Shown: positions 21,915 through 34,711 of the stretch, piece by piece
How positions within the stretch are numbered: position 1 is the first letter of the stretch
Layout of the letters: every line of letters begins with the position of its first letter
Assembly (NCBI GenBank): GCA_039720395.1
Contig: CM077823.1
Location: forward strand, 7,768,107-7,832,106
Direction: 5' to 3'
Length of the DNA stretch: 64,000 nt
Origin: Liquidambar formosana
Lineage: Eukaryota > Streptophyta > Magnoliopsida > Saxifragales > Altingiaceae
Notes under the pieces: generated by a model
The model's input: the letters and a program-made list of their open reading frames with translations, nothing else
Told to the model about the DNA's origin: nothing
Databases searched by the model: none
Translations under genes and position numbers: made by a program

Positions 21915-22008
21915 TATAAAATGACTTTTAGCTCTAAAAATGCCCTTTGGATCCTCCCAATAGGTGCTCCAAACCCACACTCAATATCCCCTATCATAAA
22001 TTTTAAGA

Positions 22009-22152
22009 GGGAAATTACCTTTTGGTAAACACTTCCCAAAATTAATACCAAACAAAAGAAGTTGATAGTCAATGTGTAATAAGTTAACAAGTAAAATTGT
22101 TTATTTATTTTTGTATTAGTTTGGAGAGTGGTCACCAAAAGGTTATTTTCCC
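22009..22152. mobile_element. Small TIR MITE, 144 bp
   Basis: Left GGGAAATTACCTTTTGGTAA is mirrored by CACCAAAAGGTTATTTTCCC at the right, about 25 bp of imperfect inverted repeat. Flanking 9-mers are only partly alike. Confidence 0.55.
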
Positions 22153-22637
22153 AATTTAAAGGCCGGCATACACCGAATGTTTGGTTAAGAGATATTTACA
22201 AATTACAAAAGATCCCATTTTCACTGCCAAATTTAATAGGAACAGCACACACGCTACCTGTTGAAGTAATATATTCTCTCTGAGCCGGTCATCAATTCTT
22301 GCCTTTTTGTGGATTAATCGAAAAATCTCTACCAAGATGTGGTCGTGCCCAATTGACTTTATCATGTCATACGTTGTGCCCAAATAATTAATCTTCTAAT
22401 AGCCAATAGATAAAACAAATTTCCCCGTCTTGACAGCCTTACCCAGATGCCAACAAATCTCAAGGTTCAGCCTTACTCAGGAAAGCACTAATTCAAGAAA
22501 GGAGAAAAACAAGGAAACCATGGATAAATAAATAAATGGAATGTGCCACTGAAGATAGTGTGTAGCATTCATCTTACCCAAGTCGGAGAGGAGTCCTTAT
22601 TTTGGTATAACAATAAAACCCCCCAACACTTCTTCTA

Positions 22638-22746
22638 CTTTCTCTCTCTCTCTATCTTCTTTCTCTCTCTTCCGATCCAAGAAACCCCCCAGCTGTGCCA
22701 CCAACTTCTCTCTCTGTCTCCCTCTCTCTCTCTCTCTCTCTCCTCT
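22638..22746 (+). promoter_or_regulatory. CT-rich tract in the NIPA 5' leader
   Basis: Runs of CT/TCTC lie 250-350 bp upstream of the NIPA ATG, just below a TATA-like TGGTATAACAATAAAA near 22598. CT tracts near transcription starts are common in plant genes. The exact start site is not determined. Confidence 0.5.
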
Positions 22747-22991
22747 CTACAAGCGCCGACAGATCTGTAAACCCCATCTATAAGTCCAATCTCACTCATC
22801 TCTCTCTCATATATTTACATACACACATTACATACAGATATATTCATATATACACACACATATATATAGATATCTGAGATCGACCAATTCTGTGTGTTTG
22901 AACCGAGTGAAGAGCTTTTGTGATCACATGTGGTGAGGGAGTGAAGCTATTTCATTGAGCTTTGGAGGAGTTAGGGTTTTATTTTGCAGCG

Positions 22992-25900
22992 ATGGCGACG
23001 GAGGGTTCGCAGAGCTGGAAACTCTCCTACAAGGGCATGTCATCGGATAACATCAAGGGTTTGGTACTCGCGCTGTCGTCCAGTTTCTTCATTGGCGCCA
23101 GCTTCATTGTCAAGAAGAAGGGATTGAAGAAGGCCGGCGCTTCTGGAATTAGGGCAGGTATGGAGATGGATCTTTGCTTGGAAATGTTGGTTTTTGAGGT
23201 ACTGTTTGGCTAACATTTTGTAAGTTCTGCTGTTTGAAAGCAGTAAAAGCACTTCCACAATGCTAAACAAATGATGCCCTAGTTATTTGAAAATGTAATT
23301 TTTCAGTTTCGAATCATTTGGTAGTGCAGATGGGGATACATTTGGTTCATAATTGGTCTGTCTAATTGTTGTAAATTTATGGGTTCTTTTTAATTTTTTC
23401 AATTTTGATGTGCTTTGTGATGTTACGATGTAGCATTGGTGCGGATAGAGCTATCCCGTTACTAATTGCTCCGTATGTTGTTTTTAGTTGGATAAAAGCA
23501 ATGTGGTTTTTCGCAGATTTGTTGTTTTTAGTTGTTGAATTGACGTTTCTTAAGCTTTGAACCTATTGGCAGTGAAATTCTGTTTGGTATTGGTGTGTCT
23601 ATTTATAGGGATTTGTGGGTCTTTTGTATGATTTTTGAGTTTTGTGTATTTTTTGATGGATCAATGTGGCATTCTTAATCATTAACCTCAAGCAGGTGGA
23701 TACCTTGGAAAATATCAGTTCAGTTGGGAGTTCACTTTAGAACATTTTTGATCCATCATGGTTTTATGAAATAGATTGGGAAAATTGATCTTACATTAAT
23801 CCAATTGTTGGCCTAATTAAAGTATATTTTTTTGCTTCTTATTAAATAGGTAGTGTGTGTGTGTGTGTGTGTGTGTGCATGGATCTGGAAGGAACACTAT
23901 GGGGAAACTTTGAGGATTCATAGCCCTCATCTTTTATGTTGTGGCAAAGGTTTTTGAAGTTCTTATTATTATGGGATTCTTGGAGAGGGAGTTTATACGA
24001 TTTCTTCTTTCAAATCCTTTTTTTATTTTTTTATTTTTTGTATCCATTAGTAGTGGTGATCTATAGCTTACTTGCATTTGTTATGGCTTTTTGTACATCC
24101 TGTGTATGTAGGATTGTAGGGTTCGTCCTTTTTTTTGTAATCTTTAGACATTTTTAGTTTAAGAAGTAAGATGGCTGTATCAAATTTGTGTCTGAACTGA
24201 GGATAGTCATAACTTATAAAAGGGGAGGTGCATTTGTATCCATGGGATAAAATGATCCTCACATGCTTCCTGTTTATAGTAAATCAACTTTATCTGATTA
24301 GTGGAACTGCGATTATATTCACTTGCCCTTTTCTTGTGCGTATTTGAGCATATTGTTGAAAATAAAGACATACAGTGCGGAGGTGATGGTGAATTGTATA
24401 CAAAATATTGTTGCCTTTCCCAGATCAGTTGCGATGCATTTGTATATATATCTGTCTATAGCATTTAGAATATGCCATGATTCAGTGCTTGGTCATTCCT
24501 TTTCAATAAAATTTTCAGGTTACCATCATGAGTAACACTGTCTCATCACAAATACATTCACTGATTTTGACAGGAGTTGGAGGCTATTCCTACTTATATG
24601 AGCCGCTTTGGTGGGTGGGAATGATAACAAGTAAGTTTTATGTTTGTTTTTTTCTTTGATGAATTATGAATTAGAGCTACTGAACAATTTATGATGGGAG
24701 TTCACTTTGAATTTTTTTTATCTGTTCAATGGATTATAAACTACAGATTATAAACTACAATAGTAATATTTTTTGATGGAGGTTGAACAATGGAGATGGT
24801 TGCTTTGTCCATATTCTTAATTGTACTGATGTGTTTTCACTACTTGGTAGAACATATTAATCCACCAATATTTTTATAAAACATCAAAGTAAATGACCCA
24901 CCCTTGGGTAGCCCAGTTGGTAAGGGCGAACTCATAATTGTGTGGTTAGGTGCACGGTCTCGGGTTCGATTCCCCGCTAGGACAACCTAAGATTTTAGTG
25001 GGAGACCGTGGCGGTGGGTTGCTGCACTAGTCTCTCCAGGGGTTTAGGTTCCATGGATGGGTCCAAAGGGCCCTGTTGTGGGATGGTTCCACTGTTAACA
25101 AAAAAAGAAAAAAAAAAAAAGAAGAAAAAAACATTGAAGTAAATGAATTTTGTTAAACAATTTGTCCGTCAGTTCACTATAACACATAAAGACCTGAAGG
25201 GTTTAGTTGTCTTCATGACCAAAACATGTGTCTTTACTTGCGTAAATCTATCTATTGTTAATGCGTGCTTTATTGATAGTGGATGATGCCATATAAGAGG
25301 AACAATTTTAGTTTACATCCCCTTTACATATCCATATTTGACTTCCATATTTGAAAACTGAATGAGACTTCTTGTGTCCCACATGTCTATGCCAAAGTCC
25401 AATAAGTCTAGACTTCTTAAATTCTCAATGTTTGAAAAGAAGACAACATACATGCACATCACACACCTTTACATTTCTATGATTAAGATTTATCAAAAAC
25501 ACAAGATGCCCCTCTCACCTATTTATAAAGTGAGGGACCTTACAGGTAATGACTGATGAAGGCATTGACCCTACTTAGGTGGATTAAAGGGTATTTGAAT
25601 ATCAAACTGAGAAACATTATGGGCAACTAAATCATTTTTATTTGCTCAGTTGGTAAGGATAGTTTAGTCTTCGTGGAATGTTTAAAGTGAGTTCAATCTG
25701 AGTATGTTGTATCATTTTTGGGCTGTAGCTACTACTTGATAAATAATTGATGACTGGACATTTAAAAGGGGAAAAAATGCCCTTAATTTTGAAAAGTAAG
25801 AGGGGGAGGCATCTTTGTTTAAGGAAGAAATGAAGAATAATAATGATGGAGGTGATGAAGCACGGATCTTGATGTATCCTGTTTAAATAAGTTGCATATC

Positions 25901-28900
25901 TATACTGTGTAGAATCTACTAGTGAATGGGTCTAAAAGATGATATTGTCCCTTTCTATTTTTAGTAATGTTTTTTATTTTTTATTTTTATTTTGAATGCA
26001 TTTTAGAGATTATCTTTCATGCAATGGTCCCAAGCTTGGAGAAAAAAGGGGGTTGTGGTTGGTAGTCAGTCAACTCAAAACATGTTGTCAAACCTATATA
26101 CTCGATTCCTAATAATTTTGGAGTAGATGGAGATCCTATGCCTGCTTAATCTTGCCCCCTTCTATGTCCCTCCAAATAATTGGGTCCCATCATCGTCAAA
26201 ATATTATAGGGACCGACCAAACAATAGGTTCTATTAAATATATCATATCCTTTTCATCAAAAAACAAATGAATAAAAATATAATAAATAGAAAAACATAA
26301 TATCCTCAAAAAATAAGCTACAGTGAATCATCTTAGATATTTGATTAATTCGACTTTAATCAAGTTATTTGAATGGTTACTTTTGATATTGTCTTAAGGG
26401 AAATAGTAGTTTTAATCAAATAGTCAAAACCATTTAAATGATCCGATCCAAGACACACGAAGCAAGACCCATTATTTGGTAGGTACCAATGTGGGGCTAA
26501 TGATGAGCAACTAAGGCATCTTAGAGTGGTTCTTCTTTTCTTTGAAGCGGCCTTGGGCTTAAAAGTTAATCTTGGGAAGAGTGAGATCATTCCTATTGGC
26601 ATTATCAACAATATTGAGGATCTTGCCATTAATTTGAATTGTAAAGTTGGGAAGTTGCCAATCTCTTATCTTGGTCTTCCACTTGGAGCCCATTTCAAGG
26701 AAATTAAAGTTTGGGATTTGGTTCTTGAAAAGGCTTAGTGGGTGGAAAAAAGTTTACCTTTCAAAAGGAGGTAAGCTTACTTTAATTCATAGCTCTCTTG
26801 CTAGTATTCCTATCTACTTTTTATCCATCCTCAAAATTCCTAAATCGGTGGCCTTAAGGATTGAAAAGCTTCAAAGAGACTTCTTATGGAATGGCATAAT
26901 GGGGAATTAAAATTTCATCTTGTTAATTGGAACACAGTTTGCTTACCAAAAGAACAAGGGTTGGGTATTAAATTCCATTATGGTCATGAACAAAGCTCTA
27001 CTTAGTAAATGGATTTGGAAATTTGGTATGGGTGTTCAAGGTTTGTGGAGAGATGTTATAGTGTGTTAATATGGTGTGAAGGAAGGGGGTTGGTGGTCGA
27101 AGGAGAGTAGAAGATCCCATGGTATGGGCTTATGGAAAGCTATAATGCTTGACTTTGATACTTTCTTGAAAGAAACAAGTTTTAAGGTAGGTGGTGGAAA
27201 TAGGATTAAATTTTGGAAAGATGCGTGGTGTGGGAATGCTTCTCTCTTGGAAAAATTCCCCATTTTATGTGCTATAGCTAATAACAAAGAAGCTTGGATC
27301 ATGGATTACATTGATAGTGGAAGGGATGGAATTCATTGGAACATCACTGTTTGTATAAGCTTCAATGATTGGGACTTGGAGACCGTCATGATTTTCTTTC
27401 ATGATTTATATGAATGTAAGATTTCTTTGCAAGGGAATGATACTTTGTTGTGGCACAATGACGCAAAAGGTTTATTCTTGGTGAAATCTTATTATTCTTG
27501 TTTGAGTTCTAACTTGGTTGTGTTCCCTCTGGCTAAGTGCATTTGAATCCCTTTGGTGCCCTCTAAAGTAGCATTCTTCTCTTGGTTGATCTCTCACAAG
27601 AAGTGTCTTACCATTGACTTTTTGATTAGAATGAAGTGGGAGATGCCGAATAGATGTATTATGTGCAAAAGGGCGGATGAAACGGTTGATCATCTTTTCA
27701 TCCATTGTGAGATGGCTAGAAGCTTATGGGATCTTATTTTCCACCTTTTCGGGGTCAAGTGGGTTTTGCCATTCACTACACATGATTTGCTTGTGAGTTG
27801 GTGGGTTAAAAGGTCCCGCAAAGATACTAAAGTTGTTTGGCCCATGCTCTTTTTTGGTGCATTTGGAAGGAACTTAACATGAGAACCTTTGAAGGGGTGC
27901 AGTCATCTACGTTGGAGCTCAAATATTTTTTGGTTAATCTTTGTGTTGGTGGTTTTGTAGTTATACAAGAGGATATTATCCCTCTTTGACTCTTTTTGTT
28001 GACTCCCTTAGTTTGCATTAGTTTTTTGGGGATGAATTTTTTGGCTCTTTTTGTTTGGTGAGGCTTGGTTTTGTACTCTTGTATATGTCTCATGTATGAG
28101 GGTTATGGCGCTTCTTTTTTTCCAATACATACATTACTTGATAAAAAAATATGTAATTTTTATGATGCTTACAATCTAGCATGGCCTAATCATGCAGAGG
28201 GACATGAAAAGGGACATAGAGGAGAGGTAGAGAATCTTTGTTCTTTGGGAGTTGGGGTGATCCTTACTATTGATATACTTTATTCGCCTCCAGGTGCAGT
28301 AAATAATTAGCTAGGGTTAGCTATGTTGTTCCCTGGAAGCAACATGCTACATCAGCACCTTGAGAATTGAAATATGAAAATTGATGGCTTTCATTTTCCT
28401 ACAAGCGTCTGTTGTGATTATCTTTGTTCCAAGTTTCTCTAAAAAAATGCCTCATCAAATTGTAACTTTAGTTGAATAGTAAAAGTAATTATGCCTGAAA
28501 TGTGGTTTTGAAATCTTCCAGAGTTCAAACTTAGAGACCATTTTTGGAGAATTAACTTTGGAATTCCTATGAAAAAATTTTAATTTTGGAATTTGACACA
28601 GTACTGATGTGACAGAACCTTTGTAATGCTACTCAATCAATAAGTGAAAAAGACCTTCAAGGACCTCCATACGTGCAAAATGAAGCAGTAGGAATGCCAA
28701 ATTGCATGGGCATTTTGAGGTGGAGGAGAAAGAAATCGGCTAAAATTTACTACACATTGTACAAGGAGAATGATGAGAATAAATTATCCACATAATACTC
28801 CGTTGGAATTTTTAAAGATTATTGTCTAGGATCATTGTTTTAAAAAGCTCTTTCGAGGCTTGCCTTGGGGCAAGGCTGTTCAAAAACGCGTTAAGGCTTA

Positions 28901-31900
28901 AAAAATTAAGCAAGGCTCTCATTAGGCATACACCTCACCAGCTGAGGCATAGTCTAAGGTGCACTTTTTACGCCTTAGCACATTAGGCGTACGCCTCATG
29001 CGACTTCTGTTAAACCTTTTGATTTAATTCTTATTTTTGTATGTTATTTGAATGCATTAAATAAGTTTCAACCGTGTTTAATTTATTTTTGTACATTTTA
29101 TATCAAAGTATCAAACCATGTATATTAGTAGAATTATGTTCATACTTTTTTTTACATGTTTATGTACAGTTTTTGTATAACTTAATCCATAATGCAATAT
29201 GAACTTTTTTCTTTAAATAACTATACTACTATGATTTTAAATGTCCCAAAAATGTTTATATACTTTTTTAGTCTTGGTGTTATTTATTAATTTTCAAAAT
29301 GCTACTCCTTTTTTTTCTCTCTCTCTCCCTTTTTCAAAATGAAAATTACTAACTGAAAGGCTTACACCTTATGCCTTGAGGCTTACGCCTCGCTTTGCAA
29401 GGAGTAAAATGCCTCGCCTAACGCTTTCGCCTTTAAAAACATTGGTCTGGATTGGTCATTGTTTTGCCATGATCTTGTTATGGGTTCTACAATTTGTACC
29501 TAGCAGGACCCTTCTTTGGCCCTTAAATGAGCCCTAAGCACTAGAATGCAGATTTGGACCCTGGCCAGCCCTCTCAAACATTTCTATACCTTGGGAGACT
29601 TATTCGTATGCTTCCCTGGGTTACTGAGATTTATGAATGTTAATAATTTCCAACTGACTTGATTGAATGTGGAGATGGGTCCTCCAATCTCAGTTCCGTG
29701 AAACTTGGGGAATCTTTAGTTTAATCGATATGGTGTGGAGATGAGTTAACGATCTTGGAACATATAGGGTGTGAGTGGCAAAGTGTGTGGACAAAGTGCC
29801 ATGTCACACATCAAGCCTCCTTTCCCTCCTTGTGTCTTTGTGATGATGATATAGGGTGTGAGTGGCAAAGTGTGTGGACAAAGTGCCATGTCACACATCA
29901 AGCCTCCTTTCCCTCCTTGTGTCTTTGTGATGATGATATAGGGTGTGAGTGGCAAAGTGTGTGGACAAAGTGCCATGTCACACATCAAGCCTCCTTTCCT
30001 TCCTTGTGTGAATACACAATATGGAGACTATAAACTACCTCTAAGAATTAATGAAATGTGTTTTTTTGTTTGAAGTACCAATGAATATACAAATGTTTTA
30101 AAAGAAAACAGAATTTTGCATAACCAATTTAATATGAAATTAAAATCCAATGTAATTGTATTATTTTTCCTTGCAACTTTCAAGTTTTTAATGGGAAGTG
30201 TCTTCCCTTTTCTTTAGACTTGAAAATGGGGCATTTTGTGGTATTCCATCAAGAAGTTATTTAGACATTTCATTTTACTGACCAAATGATTACCATGAAG
30301 TATATAAACTTTGGTCTATCTTGTTCCTTTCTACCCCTTTGGTTGTGAAAATGAGAAAAATAGGCATTGAGATCTCTGCAACATTGAGTTTTTAAGATAT
30401 GGCACTTTTATTTGAGGATTGTGAAGAGAACATTATTTTTTTTTTCTTGTCAATGTTACCCTATTTATAGTTTTGTATATATGGAATATTAGTTTTCTTC
30501 TCTTATTAAATGATTGTGTAGAAACTATACTCTTTGGCAAGTACTTTCCAGTATTTAACTTACTGTGAAGCTACATGAGTTTCTTGCATGTATGGTTTTA
30601 ATTGATTCTAATGGGAAATTGCCGTTGCAACAGTGATCGTTGGGGAAATTGCGAATTTTGCAGCTTATGCATTTGCACCAGCTATTCTGGTCACTCCTCT
30701 TGGTGCACTCAGCATTATAATCAGGCATGGTAGAACGTCATGCCAAAGTTAAGTTCAATTCTCTAGTGTTGAGTTCTGACCACCATGTTGTCTTGTAGTG
30801 CTGCACTTGCACATATAATTTTGCGGGAGAAGTTACATATTTTTGGAGTTCTTGGTTGTGTTCTATGTGTTGTCGGTTCTACAACAATTGTTTTGCATGC
30901 TCCTCAAGAACGTGAGATTGAATCAGTGAAAGAAGTGTGGGACCTTGCTACTGAGCCAGGTAGATTTTTTTTTTTTTGCTATAATAATGTCTTTTCGATT
31001 GTCCATTATTTCTTTTTTGTCTGTTTACTATAATGTTTTTTGCTTGCTTATATATATATATATATATATATAGGGGAGGGATCTGTTTACACCCGGTGTA
31101 AAACTTTTTACTCTTACACCCCTAAATATCTTTTTGTTGGAATAATATTTCGCCATTCCAATTGTTGGATTAGGTTCTCTATTCTTGCATGTCTTGTATG
31201 ACGAATTTCAAGTAAATCGAATATTAGGAGCTATGTCATTCATAAAGTGTCCTAAATTATAGTTTTATTTATAAAAAGAAATGTAAGTTTACAGATCAAA
31301 TGCTTCTTGTTTCCGATTTACTTGAAATTCGGCATGCATGACGTGCATGAATAATGTACCTACCTAATCCTGGCGAAATATTATTCCCACAAAATGATAT
31401 TAAGGGGTGTAAGAGTAAAAAGTTGTACACTGAGTGTGAGTGTAAGCAGATCCCTCCCCATATATATATATATATATATATATATTGTAACTAGATGGGC
31501 TTAATGACTACTTTTTTTTGCAGCTTTTCTCTTCTATGCAGCTTTGGTGATAACGGCTGTGTTTATATTGATAATACACTTTATCCCACAATATGGCCAG
31601 ACACATATAATGGTTTATATTGGAGTTTGTTCTCTTGTAGGATCTTTGTCGGTATGTATTTTGTAGTCAATCAGTTTTCAAATGTGTGAGTGCATGGGTG
31701 TGTGTGTTTTTATTATTGCTTTTTTAAAATATTATTTTATTATGCCTTGACAAGTTCCTTTAAAATGTTGATATTCTAATGATATGCTCGGCAGGTCATG
31801 AGTGTTAAAGCACTTGGAATTGCTTTGAAGTTAACATTGTCGGGAACAAATCAGCTAATCTATCCCCAAACATGGGCTTTCACTATAGTTGTCATTACTT

Positions 31901-34658
31901 GTGTGGTTACCCAAATGAACTATCTAAACAAGGTAGTATATTATTTCTATCTCTGCTTCTTCTTCTTCTTCTTCTTCTTCGATATAGCTTGATTTATCTT
32001 GAATTGAATTACCACCTAGCTGGGTTCTAGAAATTTTTTTCATCTAGTATGTAGAATTCTAAATCTTTTGACTTGGTTGACCAATTGACTCTTTTCTGAA
32101 ACTGGATAACTAATTATTGCTGTAGTTGAGGTTTGAATTTATAAGTCTGACTTCGATCTGCAGTTGCATGGAATCTTATAAGCACCTTATTGGATTCACC
32201 TGTTACTAATAGTTTTTATGTAGTTGGTTTACTCCTTTTTCTCACATACATTCTTTTACACTGACTCACTGAGTAGTTTCATGATTATTGCTTTCTAATT
32301 TTGTTCCATTGTTTGTCTTAATTTTGATGTGCAGGCCCTTGATACATTCAACACGGCTGTTGTATCTCCAATATATTATGTTATGTTTACGTCTCTAACT
32401 ATTTTGGCTAGTGTTATCATGTTTAAGGTAACCCCTCTGCTGACTATAAGCATATATTGACTCTTCATTGCTTTTTTATTTTTTATTTTTGGTTTTGTTT
32501 TGAGCAATCAAGAAGTAAGAATTTTATTAATCATAAAAATATAAAGGCAGTACAAGGAGGAGAAGGCATCCTTCCAAATGATAAAATCCTCTAAAAAGGA
32601 CGAAGATAAAAGAAATACATCAAAATAACAAATCATCAACTATCAAAAATTTCTTTCTCACCCACCCTAATCACAAAAAAGGGGAATTCCAACAAAAGCT
32701 TTAGAGACTGATGCTAAAAAATATGCCAAAGAGTGCACTTGCTCCCATAACTCATTCTCAACCTTAGATACGTCACCAACTTGATTAAATGCAAGTTGAT
32801 AACTTTATGAATCAAAAGCCTTTATATTATAAGCCCAGGTATCTGTGGCTTAAAAAAAAATAGTCTAAATTTCATGTCAGCCAGAAAAATCCTTCTCATT
32901 AGGGTATCTGAAAATGAGTCGATTATTAATGAAAATGATTAGAAAGAGAGAAAAAAAAATTATATTTTAATAATATTATTAATATAAAATGGAGGATTTA
33001 TGTAGAGCATAAATTCCGTACGACATCTGCTCAGAATAGGGTTCACATAAGACAGACCATTTGAGTTATGCAAGATCTTGATTTGGGACCAAGGTGTTTG
33101 ATGAACATAAGATTTAGAGAATTTTCAAATGCTATGTGGGGCCACCAATGGAACAATCACCCCTCCATAGGTGTCATATGAAAAAGTTAAGGAGTATGTT
33201 TGGTTGGGGAATGGTTGAACCATGTTGATTCAAGCCTCTGAAAAATATAAGAATTTTAGCTTTAGGGGTATTTTAATAATTTTACATATGTGGGTTTTTT
33301 GGTGTCAATTTTGTAGGCATTTGGTTTCTAGTTGAGTCGATTTTTATCTCTTTAGGAATTAGTTGAGTCCTTCAGAATTTAGAAAGTCTTTGCTAGAAAT
33401 TTCCTATTCAAAGAAGTTCCTATTTCTTAGACTTCTTATTTTCTAAGGATTTTTTTAAAATTTTTTTTAATAAGGTAATAATTTTATTGGACAAAGAGAG
33501 AGCATAGCTCCTTTACACAGGCTATAAACAGAAAAAAACCTATATGGTAAGAGTCTCCAAAAATTCTCTAAGGGGCCTCCAACTACAAAAATCATCCGGG
33601 TTACCCCATGTGAACAAAAATTCTAAAACCTGTTTTTTTAGCTCCTGTACCGAAATCTCCTCATTTGAAAATGTCTTACTATTTCTCTCCTTCGTAGCAC
33701 CCAAAAAATAGCATGTGGAACAAGCTTCAAAACATTTAACGCAACCTCGTTTGAGCTTTTCCACCGCCAATATTCTAAGGATTTTTTAGTTATAATAAGC
33801 TTTGGATTATTTTAGTAGGATTTCCAATTTAGAAAGCAAGTCCTATTTTGACTAGTAGTAGAATTTAGTAAGTATTATGGTTTTCTCAGTATTAGCAAAG
33901 GTTTGTAGACACATTTACCACAAGTTGATCGATGAGAATTTTCTACAGCTTTTGCATTCAATTATTGGTAAAAATCCATTGATTTTCTTCTATGTGAAAC
34001 ACTGTTATTAAACCTGGACTGGCCCGGCCGGTTGGACTAGTGAACCGGTGACTCGGGCCTGTGTCCGATTCGGTTTAACATGTAGATGCGTTATGCAATA
34101 GGACTGGTGAAAACTGGAAAACCCTGCTCAAACCGGCTGGGTTTTTAGCGATTTGGCATCTAACCGGTCCGGTTGAACCGGAATTTTAACTCAATGGATA
34201 GCAATATATCATGTTAATTAAAAACTAACAACTTGTTCAATGCTTAGAAGCAGGAACCTTCTATCAAGGGTGCCGCTCCCGCTTCAGGAACCACGGTTCC
34301 GCGCTTCCAAGTTAAAACCTTGTAAGAACCTCTATTCTCTCTCGAGAGAATCTCGATTCTAAGTAAGATAGAACCTTGTGATGGAGGGGAGAAGGCATGG
34401 CCCCTCCACCGTCAAAACTAAACTCTTTTCAACTTTAACCAAAGTGAAAAATGTTTTTAATAATGATAGGATTTCTATTAAATCATATCAAATTAATGCT
34501 TAGTTTACTCAATTCTTTTCCTCAAGAAAAGAAAAACAAAAAAGGTAAAACTGTAAAAGCATGCTCTCTCTTTCTCTACATTAGTGTGACTTCTCAAAAG
34601 AACACTTTTTTGCACCTTTTTCTAGAATTTCATCCCACAAAATATCATGTTGAGGTAA

Positions 34659-34711
<53 letters not shown>

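Noticed and set aside
24897..25000. A tRNA gene
   Set aside because: A and B boxes are present but no cloverleaf is completed, an A-rich tail follows, and an 18-bp target duplication marks it as a SINE.
29746..30033. Repeat proteins on both strands of the 87-bp repeat
   Set aside because: The unit length is a multiple of 3 and lacks stops, so open frames are automatic; it lies in an intron.
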